Below, piece after piece: positions 28,007 through 37,255 of a DNA stretch of 64,000 bases. The notes beneath the pieces are model-generated. The model made no database searches and was not told the origin of the DNA. It saw only the letters and a program-made list of their open reading frames with translations. How positions within the stretch are numbered: position 1 is the first letter of the stretch; each line of letters opens with the position of its first letter. The position numbers were made by a program, and so were the translations under genes. This stretch comes from Arthrobacter citreus (GTDB taxonomy: Bacteria > Bacillota > Bacilli > Bacillales > Bacillaceae_G): assembly GCA_013200995.1 (NCBI GenBank), contig CP053688.1, forward strand, positions 3,596,001 to 3,660,000, read 5' to 3'.

Positions 28007-28753
28007 ATGAGTGAAGCTGCAAAAACTTTAGATGGTTGGTATTGTTTACATGACTTTAGAAGTATGGATTGGCATGCTTTTAAACAATTAAGCAGTGATG
28101 AGCGTCAATTAGCGATCACAGAATTCCAACAAGTATTCTCAAAATGGAATCAAGTTGCCGATGCTGGTGAAGGTAGCCATGCTATTTACAACATTTTAGG
28201 TCAAAAGGCAGATATGATGTTTATGGTTTTACGACCTACTATGGATGAATTACTACATATTGAAACAGAAATAAACAAAACTACACTGTCTCAATTTATG
28301 ATTCCTACTTATTCATACGTTTCTGTAGTTGAATTAAGTAATTACTTAAGCGAAGAAGATGGTGATCCATATCAAAATCCTCATGTTCGCTCTAGACTTT
28401 ACCCTGCATTACCAAAATCTCAGTATGTATGCTTCTATCCAATGGATAAAAAGCGTGAAGGTGAAGATAACTGGTACATGCTTCCTTCAGGAGCTCGTAA
28501 AGAAATGATGTACAGCCACGGAAAAATTGGACGAGGTTACGCTGGAAAAGTTAAACAAATCATTACTGGTTCAGTTGGATTTGATGATTACGAGTGGGGC
28601 GTTACACTATTTGCTGAAGATGTACTTCAGTTCAAAAAATTAATTTATGAAATGCGCTTTGATGAAGTAAGTGCACGTTATGGTGTATTTGGTTCATTCT
28701 TTGTTGGAACGATCTTAAAAGAAGACGCATTCTCAAAATATCTTTACGTATAA
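28007..28753 (+). CDS. hemQ: Coproheme decarboxylase HemQ
   Basis: Chlorite-dismutase-fold enzyme that turns coproheme into protoheme in the coproporphyrin-dependent heme pathway of Gram-positive bacteria. It has 248 residues. Typical segments are [15 protein letters not shown], the [13 protein letters not shown] region with the reactive Tyr area, and the [15 protein letters not shown] segment with the proximal heme His. The start is ATG 28007 with GGGGGA upstream; the longer frame from 27971 lacks a ribosome-binding site. It could be linked physiologically to the iron-controlled genes nearby. Confidence 0.96.
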   Translation: MSEAAKTLDGWYCLHDFRSMDWHAFKQLSSDERQLAITEFQQVFSKWNQVADAGEGSHAIYNILGQKADMMFMVLRPTMDELLHIETEINKTTLSQFMIPTYSYVSVVELSNYLSEEDGDPYQNPHVRSRLYPALPKSQYVCFYPMDKKREGEDNWYMLPSGARKEMMYSHGKIGRGYAGKVKQIITGSVGFDDYEWGVTLFAEDVLQFKKLIYEMRFDEVSARYGVFGSFFVGTILKEDAFSKYLYV

Positions 28754-28802
28754 TTGAATACTTAGGGTATCCTCTATATACGATCAGTCATAGTATATAA
28801 AT

Positions 28803-28833
28803 TAAAAGACTTCTCTTTTTGAGAAGTTTTTTT
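28803..28833 (+). terminator. Terminator after hemQ
   Basis: Stem AAAAGACTTCTC / GAGAAGTTTTT with a T-run. Confidence 0.85.
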
Positions 28834-28973
28834 ATTTCCCTTTTGGAAAAGGTGTCATATGTTTCTTTCAATTTTAATATAGTTACAGTAGTGAACGAAC
28901 TAATTAGTCCTCGCTTTCCGATCACCTTTTGGGATTCGTGCAGAGTATATAATTCGGATGAGGAGGCTTTTTT

Positions 28974-29402
28974 ATGGCTGTAATTCGTTATACCGAAGCT
29001 GAAGTTTCATTGCTTGCAAGATTAATGCGTGCTGAAGCTGAAGGCGAAGGTAAAGAAGGTATGTTAATGGTTGGAAATGTCTGTGTTAACAGGGTTTTAT
29101 GTGACTGCTTAGATTTTAGAGATATTCGGAGTCTAACAGATATGGTTTATCAGAATCCTGGTGGTTTTGAAGCCGTGCAAAAATCATACTTTTATCAACG
29201 TGCACGCGATCAAGATATTGAACTTTCTAGAAAAGTAATAGCAGGACAACGTTTTTGGCCTGCAACTTATGGCCTATGGTTCTTCCGCCCGGCAGGCTCA
29301 TGCCCAGGAACTTGGTTTAACCAAAAACTAGCAGGAAGATATAAGTCACATTGCTTTTACCAACCAACTTCTCAAGATTGTCCGAAAGTTTACAGTGTTT
29401 AA
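28974..29402 (+). CDS. cwlJ: Spore cortex-lytic enzyme CwlJ
   Basis: Cell-wall hydrolase (SleB-like Hydrolase_2 domain) that degrades cortex peptidoglycan during germination. It has 142 residues and no signal peptide, as expected for a coat-assembled protein made in the mother cell. The motif LLARLMRAEAEGEGKEGMLM, with its catalytic Glu, and the NVCVNRV segment are clear. GAGGAGG precedes the ATG. The gerQ gene, whose product CwlJ needs for localisation, follows 28 bp downstream. The pairing is common in the B. cereus group and relatives. Confidence 0.95.
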   Translation: MAVIRYTEAEVSLLARLMRAEAEGEGKEGMLMVGNVCVNRVLCDCLDFRDIRSLTDMVYQNPGGFEAVQKSYFYQRARDQDIELSRKVIAGQRFWPATYGLWFFRPAGSCPGTWFNQKLAGRYKSHCFYQPTSQDCPKVYSV

Positions 29403-29430
29403 AATGATTTAACTAAGGGAGGTTTTTTCT

Positions 29431-29823
29431 TTGAGTAATCCTTTCGAATATTATCAAAATATTTATCGTGCGGCTCAACCTACCCAGGGACAAGGGCAAC
29501 AAACTGGGCAAGGACAAGGGCAAGGGTTTGCAGCTCCATCAGGTGGCATGATCACTCAGCAGGGTCAAGTTACCACCCCGGCTGGTCTTTTTGAACAATC
29601 CTATGTAGAAAATATACTTAGAGCTAATCGTGGGAAAATTGCTACTGTTTATATGACATTCACTGGTCACCAACAACAAGTATTCGTCGGGTATATTATG
29701 GGAGCAGGACGTGATCATATTGTACTCAGAGATGTAAATTCAACGAAAACTTTCGTATTACTGACAATTTACCTAGACTACGTCACATTTGACGAAGAAA
29801 TAGCTCTCCCTTATCAGCTTTAG
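29431..29823 (+). CDS. gerQ: Spore coat protein GerQ
   Basis: Coat protein of 130 residues needed for CwlJ function and cross-linked by a spore transglutaminase. The N-terminal third is Gln/Gly-rich (repeated GQGQ units), offering glutamines and likely disordered; the C-terminal domain (YVENILRANRGKIATVYMTF) is the conserved part. It starts at TTG with AAGGGAGG at ideal spacing. Operon with cwlJ. Confidence 0.95.
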   Translation: MSNPFEYYQNIYRAAQPTQGQGQQTGQGQGQGFAAPSGGMITQQGQVTTPAGLFEQSYVENILRANRGKIATVYMTFTGHQQQVFVGYIMGAGRDHIVLRDVNSTKTFVLLTIYLDYVTFDEEIALPYQL

Positions 29824-29877
29824 AAAAAAAGTGTTCAATACAGTGCAAACTCGCACTACTATTGAACACTTTTTTTA
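29824..29877. terminator. Bidirectional terminator between gerQ and ywdK
   Basis: Long stem AAAAAAGTGTTCAATA / TATTGAACACTTTTTT with an inner TGC/GCA helix; it serves both convergent genes. Confidence 0.93.
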
Positions 29878-30240
29878 TTTCATAACAGTAATTCCTACTA
29901 AGATCCAAGCAACTAAAAATGCTAATCCTCCTAACGGAGTAATTGCACCTAGTATTTTAATGCCAGATACACTTAATATGTATAAGCTTCCAGAGAATAA
30001 GATTATTCCTATTACCGATAACCATCCCGCCCACATTAATTGAGTTGATGATCCATATTTATCAATTAAAAATGCAATAATAAATAATCCACCTGTTTGG
30101 AACATTTGATATTGAACAGCTTTATGCCAAACTTCTAGTGATTTTTCAGAAATTTTCCCCTCAAGTCCATGTGCTCCAAAGGCACCTAATGCGATAGATA
30201 AAAATGCAAAAATACTACCAAACAAGAAAAATAATTTCAC
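29875..30240 (-). CDS. ywdK: DUF423 family membrane protein
   Basis: Small membrane protein of 121 residues with four predicted helices. It contains the DUF423 signature ALGAFGAHGLEGKISEKSLEVW and the closing ITPLGGLAFLVAW. The start is GTG 30240 with GGGGGAGAAG upstream. It is 18 bp downstream of ywdI on the same strand, the B. subtilis order. The function is unknown. Confidence 0.92.
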   Translation of the reverse strand: MKLFFLFGSIFAFLSIALGAFGAHGLEGKISEKSLEVWHKAVQYQMFQTGGLFIIAFLIDKYGSSTQLMWAGWLSVIGIILFSGSLYILSVSGIKILGAITPLGGLAFLVAWILVGITVMK

Positions 30241-30258
30241 TTCTTCTCCCCCTATATC

Positions 30259-30537
30259 TTAAAAATCTAATAATGATCCGCCTTGTTCCGAATCATCCAT
30301 TTTAGGCATAACAGACGGCTGAGACATAAAAGGCTGACTTGGTATTGATTGAATAACATTACTAGTTATTACACTTTTGATAACCTCTACACTACTCTCA
30401 TCTTCAAGAAGTAACTCGCATAAAGAACGAATACTCGCTATTCTTTCTCGAAATTGACCTGGCTTTTGTGTATTTACTTTCGCCTTTTGCAACTCATTTT
30501 CAATTTGCTGGATTACTTTTTCTACACTGATATTCAG
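30259..30537 (-). CDS. ywdI: YwdI family protein, probable CTG start
   Basis: Protein of about 92 residues with an N-terminal helical region (NISVEKVIQQIENELQKAK) and a Ser/Pro/Gln-rich C-terminal half ending in an acidic motif LLDF. Family members start at the NIS position; here that codon is preceded by CTG (30537), with GGTGGTGA five bases before it. The only other starts in frame, TTG 30552 and GTG 30549/30546, have no ribosome-binding site. CTG initiation is therefore my preferred reading. The function is unknown. Confidence 0.78.
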   Translation of the reverse strand: MNISVEKVIQQIENELQKAKVNTQKPGQFRERIASIRSLCELLLEDESSVEVIKSVITSNVIQSIPSQPFMSQPSVMPKMDDSEQGGSLLDF

Positions 30538-30682
30538 ATAAATCACCACCAAACTTTTTTAACACAATCCAATAAACCATATTATACTATGGCTTTTTTA
30601 TGAAAGCGAATAACAACCTAATTAAGCACTATTTTAGTGGAACGGTGGTATACTAAAAAGGTTAATTTTAGGAGGTATTATT

Positions 30683-31495
30683 TTGGACTATAAAATGATT
30701 GTATTAGACATCGATGACACACTTTTGACAGATCATCATGTGATTTCTCCACGAACTAAAGAAGCTTTACTAAAAGCACAAGATATAGGTGTTAAAGTAG
30801 TATTAGCTTCTGGTAGACCAACATTTGCAATGCATAAGTTGGCAGAAGAGCTATTACTTCATGATTATGGTAGTTATGTTTTATCATTTAATGGTGGAAT
30901 TATTACTGACTATCGAACTAAAAATAATGTTTATGAATGCGCATTAACAAAAGACCAAGCCCATGAACTTTACGAAATTAGTAAAAAACATAATGTGTTC
31001 GTTCATACATATATTGAAAATGATATTATTACTGAACAAGGCAATCAATACACTGATATTGAAGGCGAGCTTACAGGTATGCCTATTAAAGAAGTAAGTA
31101 GCTTCACCGGCCATGTGCAAACAGACGTAGTAAAATTATTAATGTTAGAAGACCCAGAAAAACTGGCTCAAGTTGAAAAAATTCTCCAAAAAGAGCTCGA
31201 AGGTAAAATCAGCGTCATGCGTTCGAAACCATTCTTCTTAGAACTAACGAATATTGAAGTAGATAAAGGAAAAAGCCTTAATCATTTAATTCAAATTCTA
31301 GGAATTCGCCAAGATGAAGTCATCTCTGTAGGTGACGGATATAATGACCTTCCGATGATTAAATTCGCAGGACTAGGTGTAGCGATGGGGAATGCTCCTG
31401 AAGAAATTAAGCAACAAGCAGACTATGTAACTGCCACTAATAATGAAGATGGTGTGGCACAAGTTGTTGAGAAGTTTATACTGAATAATCAATAA
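30683..31495 (+). CDS. Cof-type HAD phosphatase
   Basis: Haloacid dehalogenase superfamily hydrolase of the Cof/type IIB cap group, 270 residues. The catalytic motif is LDIDDTLLTD (nucleophile D8, acid D10); motif II lies in VVLASGRPT, and motifs III-IV are in VDKGKSLNHL and GDGYNDLPMI. It probably dephosphorylates sugar phosphates or cofactors; the substrate is not predictable. The start is TTG after GGAGG. Monocistronic, with a terminator at 31519. Confidence 0.92.
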   Translation: MDYKMIVLDIDDTLLTDHHVISPRTKEALLKAQDIGVKVVLASGRPTFAMHKLAEELLLHDYGSYVLSFNGGIITDYRTKNNVYECALTKDQAHELYEISKKHNVFVHTYIENDIITEQGNQYTDIEGELTGMPIKEVSSFTGHVQTDVVKLLMLEDPEKLAQVEKILQKELEGKISVMRSKPFFLELTNIEVDKGKSLNHLIQILGIRQDEVISVGDGYNDLPMIKFAGLGVAMGNAPEEIKQQADYVTATNNEDGVAQVVEKFILNNQ

Positions 31496-31518
31496 TGATG
31501 TGATCATAGTAAACGTAT

Positions 31519-31549
31519 GATAACCCGCAAGAATGATGGGTTATCTTTT
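31519..31549 (+). terminator. Terminator after HAD gene
   Basis: Stem GATAACCC / GGGTTATC followed by seven T residues. Confidence 0.9.
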
Positions 31550-31588
31550 TTTATGTACTGAAATTTTGAGTGTTTATCATCTTGTTAA

Positions 31589-31703
31589 CGCGAACACTAG
31601 GTGAACAATATTGATAAAGTTGTGAACCTCGTTGATATATTGCTAGATCTCGTTGATATAGTGTTTAATCCCGTTGATATATGGTCAAATCTCGTTGATA
31701 TTT
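31589..31703 (+). repeat. 21-bp-periodic array B
   Basis: GAACAC at 31592 is followed by cores GATAAA/GATATA/GATATT at 31613, 31634, 31655, 31676 and 31697, exactly 21 bp apart. The repeated unit is mostly ctCGTTGATAT plus a variable segment. It has the same architecture as array A but a shifted core sequence. Confidence 0.88.
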
Positions 31704-31770
31704 CGGATACTCATGAGATAACCGCTTAATTATTAGAGTGAACATCCCCCTCCTACACAAGTACAAGCAT

Positions 31771-31888
31771 CTTATCAACAAATATTACGGTTTTATCGAT
31801 AAAACTTTTTATTTTATCAACAAAAATAACTACTTTATCAATAAAGTTCACAGCTTTATCAACAAAATACACAAAGTGTTCGCGTTTT
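31771..31888 (-). repeat. 21-bp-periodic array C (inverted relative to A and B)
   Basis: Read on the minus strand, GAACAC starts at 31881 and cores GATAA follow at 31860, 31839, 31818, 31797 and 31776, exactly 21 bp apart. The first 61 bp (31888 back to 31828) match array A at 11658-11718 with one mismatch. It lies between the ung terminator and array B, facing it. Confidence 0.9.
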
Positions 31889-31901
31889 CCATGCGGAATC
31901 A

Positions 31902-31932
31902 AAAGAAGCTGCCTGAATAGACAGCTTCCTTC
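31902..31932 (-). terminator. Terminator after ung
   Basis: Stem GAAGCTG / CAGCTTC with T-rich sequence on the minus strand. Confidence 0.85.
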
Positions 31933-31943
31933 GATATTGAAAT

Positions 31944-32612
31944 CTATTTTACTGCCCAATCAATTGCTTCCATTTGAAACTCTTCTAATTTTTGATTAAT
32001 TTGTGAAAATGGTTTACTTCCAAAGAATCCTCTACTAGCAGATAATGGGCTCGGATGGTGGGCTTTTAATATTGCATGACGGCTACTTGTAATTAATTCT
32101 TCTTTTGCTTGGGCGTGTTTTCCCCATAGAACGAAAATAATCGGACGTTCGTGTTTATTTAGTTCAGATAAGATTGTATTTGTAAATACTTCCCACCCTT
32201 TATTTTTATGCGAGTTGGGTTCACCTTCGCGAACTGTTAGAACTGTATTCAATAACAAGATGCCTTGGTTTGCCCAATTATTTAAATAGCCACTTGTTGG
32301 GATGTCTATGCCTAAATCACTGTTTAGTTCTTTATAAATATTTCTTAAAGAAGGTGGTATTTTTACTCCTGGTAATACAGAAAAGCTTAATCCATGCGCT
32401 TGACCTGGTTGATGGTACGGATCTTGTCCTAAGATGACTACTTTACAATTTTCATATGAACATTCATTTAACGCTTGAAATAAATGATCTTTCTCAGGAT
32501 AAATAGTTTGATTCTTATATTCTTCTTCTAGAAAACGCATTAAATCTTTAAAATATGGTTTGTCAAATTCTAATTTTAATTTTTCTCTCCACTGTGACGA
32601 TAGTTGAAGCAA
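31944..32612 (-). CDS. ung: Uracil-DNA glycosylase
   Basis: Family 1 uracil-DNA glycosylase that removes uracil to start base excision repair. It has 222 residues. The water-activating motif is GQDPYH (Asp64), and the Leu-loop motif HPSPLSA holds the catalytic His. The start is TTG 32612, with AAAGGTGG seven bases before it. It is convergent with the HAD gene across the array region. Confidence 0.97.
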   Translation of the reverse strand: MLQLSSQWREKLKLEFDKPYFKDLMRFLEEEYKNQTIYPEKDHLFQALNECSYENCKVVILGQDPYHQPGQAHGLSFSVLPGVKIPPSLRNIYKELNSDLGIDIPTSGYLNNWANQGILLLNTVLTVREGEPNSHKNKGWEVFTNTILSELNKHERPIIFVLWGKHAQAKEELITSSRHAILKAHHPSPLSASRGFFGSKPFSQINQKLEEFQMEAIDWAVK

Positions 32613-32686
32613 TGAAATACCACCTTTCCTGACGAAATTTCCCGAGAAATAGTCTTTATTTGTTGTTTATTGTCGTTGTCCCCAGC

Positions 32687-33673
32687 TCAATAGAATAGTT
32701 GAATTAATAAAATTGCTAATAGTATTTGAAAGCCTACAATACTCAGTGCGTATAGAGATAGTAATTTCCCTTGTTTAATAATTCGTTTTAGATTTACGTT
32801 CAATCCTATAGCAGCCAGTGCAATAATTTCAAGCAAGTGACTTGTATTATTAGAAATAGTTGCAGCCCAACTTGGTAGCACTCCTAAACTATATAAAACA
32901 CACAGGATCACAAAACCAATTACATACCAAGGAAATTGGATTCTTACTTTTTCGCTTGAGTCCTCAGTAGGTATGTTTCTTCTCTTTATATTTGATAAAC
33001 TGAACACTACAAAAACAAGAAAAACTACACGAATTAATTTAAATAAAGTCGCATAATTTTTTACCTCATCGTTCACCAAACTACCGCTGGCAACAACTTG
33101 TCCAACTGATTGTAAGGTGCTCCCGATTAACGCAGAAGTCGGCAAAGTTTGCGAGTGATATAAAACAGAAGCGATAACAGGCAGGATAAACATCAAGACT
33201 GTTCCCATCATATTTACAAGTGTCACAGCCAAGCCTTTTTCTTCTTGAGTAGCATGAATTGCAGGAGCTGTAGCACCAATTGCTGATGAGCCACATACTG
33301 CATTTCCACTTGCCATTAAATAACTAAAGTTCAATCCAAAACCTAATTTTTCGCCGATCCAAATCGTAAAAATAATCACAAAACACATTTGAGTTACGAT
33401 TAAAATAATGCCTTTTAAACCCAATAAGCTAATCATTTGAACACTTATAGTTGCTCCTAATAAAAAAATTGATATCTCCAATAATTTACTTTCTGCAAAC
33501 TTTCTACCGCCTTCAAAATAAGACTTTAAGTGAACAGTATTACCGATTAAAAGCCCTATTAGAATTGAAAAAGTAGCTGCTCCAATTGGCAATATATAAG
33601 AAAGTGATTGACTAACAAGCGCGATAATAAGACAAATAACTAACCCTGGAATAATCTTCAAAACAATCCCCAT
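32687..33673 (-). CDS. YeiH family putative anion/sulfate exporter
   Basis: Membrane protein of 328 residues with about ten helices, of the UPF0324/YeiH family. The conserved GNAVCGSSAIGATAPAI stretch and the AALGLNV-like ending AAIGLNVNLKRI are present. I chose ATG 33673 because GGAG lies six bases upstream and the first helix then starts at once. The open frame runs to GTG 33790, overlapping the upstream glycosyltransferase stop, but without a good site. Transport substrates are not firmly established for the family. Confidence 0.85.
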   Translation of the reverse strand: MGIVLKIIPGLVICLIIALVSQSLSYILPIGAATFSILIGLLIGNTVHLKSYFEGGRKFAESKLLEISIFLLGATISVQMISLLGLKGIILIVTQMCFVIIFTIWIGEKLGFGLNFSYLMASGNAVCGSSAIGATAPAIHATQEEKGLAVTLVNMMGTVLMFILPVIASVLYHSQTLPTSALIGSTLQSVGQVVASGSLVNDEVKNYATLFKLIRVVFLVFVVFSLSNIKRRNIPTEDSSEKVRIQFPWYVIGFVILCVLYSLGVLPSWAATISNNTSHLLEIIALAAIGLNVNLKRIIKQGKLLSLYALSIVGFQILLAILLIQLFY

Positions 33674-33786
33674 AATAATCTCCAAGTTTTCAATATAATA
33701 TTTAATTCTATCTTTCATTATTATGTAACGAAAAAAGAAATTCGACAATATTCTTGCCGAATTTCCAAATTTATCATATAAAAAAT

Positions 33787-34722
33787 TCACTCTTCATTGT
33801 AGCTTGAAGATTCTACAATGTACTGAGGTCTTCTTTTTGCTTCATAATATGTCTTTCCTAAATATTCGCCTAATACACCAATCATCAATAGTTGGACTCC
33901 ACCAAATAACATAATGAAATTGGAAATTGTATATAAGCCAGGTATTCTAATCCCTACCAAAAGTACTTTAAAACTCATCATAATAAAGATCACAAGACTA
34001 ATGCCAATTAATAGTAAACCAATTTTAGTTAACAATCTCAATGGCCTCGTATTAAAACAAAGAATATACTCAATGGACCTTTTCATAGAATCAAGCTTCT
34101 TTACTTCTGACTCTTTATTAATTATTCTTGACGTGATTTCATACTCGATTTCTTTTATTTTAAATCCAATCCAATTAAACATACCTTTTGAATAACGATT
34201 TGATTCAGGCATACTTAAAATTGCATTAACTACTTTTCTGCTTAACAAACGAAAGTCAGATTCATTTTGCAAAATGTCAGGATCAACAAATTTTCTAATG
34301 AATTTCTCAACAATGCCTTTTTTCGCTTTTTTTAGAACTGAATTCTCTAATTTTTTTGAAGCAAGTACATGGTTATTACCCTTTTGGTATTCATCCATCA
34401 TCTCAAGAATAACGTTTGGTGGATGTATAAAGCTTCCATCCATTAACACGACTACCTCACCTTTCGAGTGTTCAAGACCAGCGTACAGTGCACCTTCTCT
34501 TCCAAAGTGACGAGTAAACGAGATATATTTCAAATGATTGCTATGGTTTGCAACAACTTGAAGTGCTAATAATGTATCATCTTCACTTCCATCGTTTATA
34601 TATATAATTTCATAATCGTCTTTAAGTAATTTTAATGTATTTGATAAGTTAACGTGAAATCTTTCTAAATTTTCTCCACTGTTATAACAATAAACTACAA
34701 CTGATATTTTCAAACTAAACAC
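33787..34722 (-). CDS. Family 2 glycosyltransferase with C-terminal membrane helices
   Basis: Polyisoprenyl-phosphate hexose synthase-like enzyme of 311 residues. The GT2 catalytic domain is N-terminal (VVVYCYNSGENLERF, INDGSEDDT, then LMDGSFIHPP with the metal-binding acid). Two membrane helices near residues 230-295 end in YLGKTYYEAKRRPQYIV. This is the YkoT/GtrB/ArnC architecture, which loads a sugar onto undecaprenyl phosphate for wall or glycolipid modification. The start is GTG 34722 after GGAG. No partner glycosyltransferase or flippase is nearby, so the product is unknown. Confidence 0.88.
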   Translation of the reverse strand: MFSLKISVVVYCYNSGENLERFHVNLSNTLKLLKDDYEIIYINDGSEDDTLLALQVVANHSNHLKYISFTRHFGREGALYAGLEHSKGEVVVLMDGSFIHPPNVILEMMDEYQKGNNHVLASKKLENSVLKKAKKGIVEKFIRKFVDPDILQNESDFRLLSRKVVNAILSMPESNRYSKGMFNWIGFKIKEIEYEITSRIINKESEVKKLDSMKRSIEYILCFNTRPLRLLTKIGLLLIGISLVIFIMMSFKVLLVGIRIPGLYTISNFIMLFGGVQLLMIGVLGEYLGKTYYEAKRRPQYIVESSSYNEE

Positions 34723-34822
34723 CTACTTCTCCTAAAAGCTATGAAATGATAACTTTTATCTATGTTATAGCACTTGGCGAAACAGTTCAATCATTTTCAT
34801 TCCAATTTGTATTTTTTGGAAA

Positions 34823-36970
34823 CTAATGAATGAGTTTACTTTTTTTAGAAAGATCCACTATTTTACTAGCTCTTTTATTAATTGGCGCTTTAAAAACTAC
34901 ACCTATTATAATTGCAATAATGACAAATAGAGATAGTGTCAGAAGATCCCTTTGAACAGTATTCCAAATGATTCCACCGGTAGCCTCTCTTAACAAGCTT
35001 AGTGCATAAGTAAACGGTAAAAATGGGTTGATTTTTTGGAAAAATGGCGGAGTTACTTGAATTGGGTAGACTCCCCCAGCACCAGATATTTGAAGAACTA
35101 GGAAGATTATACCGATGCCTTTCCCAACGTTACCAAAGACCGAAACAAGCGTATAAACAATCAATGTAAATACGATGCTAATCAATAGTGCGAAGAAAAT
35201 AAAATAACCTTTACTTGCTGCATATGTTCCTAAAATTAGGAAATTGCCAGTAGTTACGACTAGTGTTTGAAATATACCAATCGAAATGAAAGTTAATAAT
35301 CTCCCAAAGTAAATTTCTCTACTTTTATAAGATTTCTCTTCATGAACTTCCGTGGTTAATAAAGAAACCATTAATAATGCGCCTACCCATAATGACAAAG
35401 TAGTATAAAATGGTGTCATTCCTGTACCATAATTCGGTATTGGGAACATCCGCTCTTTCTTTATTTCAATTGGACTTGAATAAAAGTCACTTACCTTTTC
35501 GATATCTGTCCGAAGAAAATTTATTAAATCCTCGATACTTCCTTTTTCTTCGGCTTTTCTAATCTCATTAGCTAATTTTTTAATTTTTGTTTCGATCAGA
35601 GGGAATTCATTAATTAATTGCTGTATATCACCCTTTTTTGTCTCTAATAAATGGGATGTATCAACAAGTACCCCTTTAATGGTCGGTATATTTTTTTTAG
35701 CATCAGTCAATATCGTCTGGCTATTTTTAATGGATTCATTCACTAATCTCGATGCCTCATTTAGCTTTGGCACAAAATCTTGGTCAAAATTTGAATTTAA
35801 ACTCGCTAACGTATTATTTATATTATTTGCACGTTCACTCATTTTCTGAAGTAAATCTGTAGGCACATTGCCCCCGTTTTGAATTTCCCTTTTTATTCGA
35901 TCATTTTCACTTTGAATTGTCGCTAGGTCTGCATCCAATTGTTTTAGTGCGTTAATATCTTTATTGAAATTTACTGTAGTATTTAGACTATTAAACGATT
36001 GAAGCACTTGAATTAAAGAAGGGATTATATTTCTTGAATTTGGAATAATTTGTCCCATTTCATCTGATAGCCTTGTTGACTCATCATGATTAATACCCTG
36101 ATTCTGCATTTGTGATAAAGTGCTTTGAATGATAGCTGATTGGCTTTGGAGTAGATTAAGAGTCTGTTTAAAAAATGGAATTGCATTATGTATCGATTGA
36201 TTAACTTGATTAAAAAATCCATTTAAACTACCAGTCAGCTTCTCACCGTTTGAAACGATCTGATTGATCAATTCAATATCTTTATTAGCTGTTTGAATGA
36301 CTCCTTGTACTTTACTGTAATCATTTAATGCCTTATTTACCTCAGATTTTATTTCAGGCAAGTCTTTTTCTAGCTTAAAAACCATTCGCTCAAATTGTTT
36401 TATTTCAGGTAAGTTCGTTTGCAAATCAATTCCTATTATATTAAATTCCTGTAGTACTTCTTTACTGACGGTCTTTTCAAATTTCTTTGTAATCTCGCTC
36501 GCAATACCCGTTGCACCTTTCTCTGTATATTTAGGAGCAATAATATTAAGCTTTTCATTTACTTTATAAATAAGTTCAGGTTTTTTGGGATTGTCTGTTA
36601 ATACCGTACTAATTTTCTCGGAAAAATCTTTCGGAATCATAATGCTAGCATAATATTTTCCTTGCTTGACCCCTTCATTTGCCTTATCCCTGCTTGTAAA
36701 TCGCCAGCCTAGCGTAGGACTTTCTTTTAATGAATTAATTACTTCATTTCCGATATTTATCTTATTATTTAAAACAGTTGCACCACTGTCCTCATTTACG
36801 ACAGCAATCTTTAAGCCCTTCGTATTTCCATACGGATTCCACGAAGACTTTATATTAAACCACGCATACATTGAAGGCATGATAATTAAGCCAGCGATAA
36901 TCATTAAAGCTGCCCAATTAGTCACAATTCGTTTCACATCGCGAAAATAAATTTCAAAAATTGAATTCAT
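34823..36970 (-). CDS. YhgE/Pip domain membrane protein
   Basis: Large membrane protein of 715 residues, with one N-terminal helix (IIAGLIIMPSMYAWFNIKSS), a long extracellular coiled-coil region (about 200-490) and five to six C-terminal helices like an ABC-2 permease. The conserved WNPYGNTKGLKIAVVNED opening and SGAGGVYPIQ segment mark YhgE/Pip. Homologues include the Lactococcus phage infection protein and parts of type VII secretion-linked (EsaA-like) systems, but no secretion genes are here. It may work near the ABC-2 transporter genes 290 bp upstream, though a terminator separates them. Confidence 0.9.
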   Translation of the reverse strand: MNSIFEIYFRDVKRIVTNWAALMIIAGLIIMPSMYAWFNIKSSWNPYGNTKGLKIAVVNEDSGATVLNNKINIGNEVINSLKESPTLGWRFTSRDKANEGVKQGKYYASIMIPKDFSEKISTVLTDNPKKPELIYKVNEKLNIIAPKYTEKGATGIASEITKKFEKTVSKEVLQEFNIIGIDLQTNLPEIKQFERMVFKLEKDLPEIKSEVNKALNDYSKVQGVIQTANKDIELINQIVSNGEKLTGSLNGFFNQVNQSIHNAIPFFKQTLNLLQSQSAIIQSTLSQMQNQGINHDESTRLSDEMGQIIPNSRNIIPSLIQVLQSFNSLNTTVNFNKDINALKQLDADLATIQSENDRIKREIQNGGNVPTDLLQKMSERANNINNTLASLNSNFDQDFVPKLNEASRLVNESIKNSQTILTDAKKNIPTIKGVLVDTSHLLETKKGDIQQLINEFPLIETKIKKLANEIRKAEEKGSIEDLINFLRTDIEKVSDFYSSPIEIKKERMFPIPNYGTGMTPFYTTLSLWVGALLMVSLLTTEVHEEKSYKSREIYFGRLLTFISIGIFQTLVVTTGNFLILGTYAASKGYFIFFALLISIVFTLIVYTLVSVFGNVGKGIGIIFLVLQISGAGGVYPIQVTPPFFQKINPFLPFTYALSLLREATGGIIWNTVQRDLLTLSLFVIIAIIIGVVFKAPINKRASKIVDLSKKSKLIH

Positions 36971-37196
36971 CTATAACTCACCTAATCTTAAATAAAGTTT
37001 TGAAAGTACTTAGAATGAAGGAGTTTGGCTAGGAAAAGATTTTAAAAAAACTAAAACAATCTCCACATTCTTTCCTTATTGTTCTTCTTTTCTTCCTGCC
37101 TTGTTTTAGAAAAAAAATTAATTTCATATAGTATGCAATAAAAAATTCATAACTATTCTAGGAAGCAAGGATAGGAGAAATCAAAAATAGCTTAAT

Positions 37197-37236
37197 AAAA
37201 AAAGACCTTCGCTTTAAATTAGCGAAAGTCTTCTAA
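37197..37236 (-). terminator. Terminator after ABC-2 permease gene
   Basis: Stem AAGAC.TTCGCT / AGCGAA.GTCTT, with a T-run on the minus strand. Confidence 0.88.
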
Positions 37237-37255
37237 ATAGATCCTTATCTTAAGT

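Noticed and set aside
31738..31959. Open frames on both strands over array C (FVDK/FINK repeats)
   Set aside because: A 21-bp unit without stops is open by default in one frame on each strand. No start signals.
34823..36970. YhgE/Pip protein as part of a type VII secretion system
   Set aside because: No EssC ATPase, WXG100 or other Ess genes in the window.
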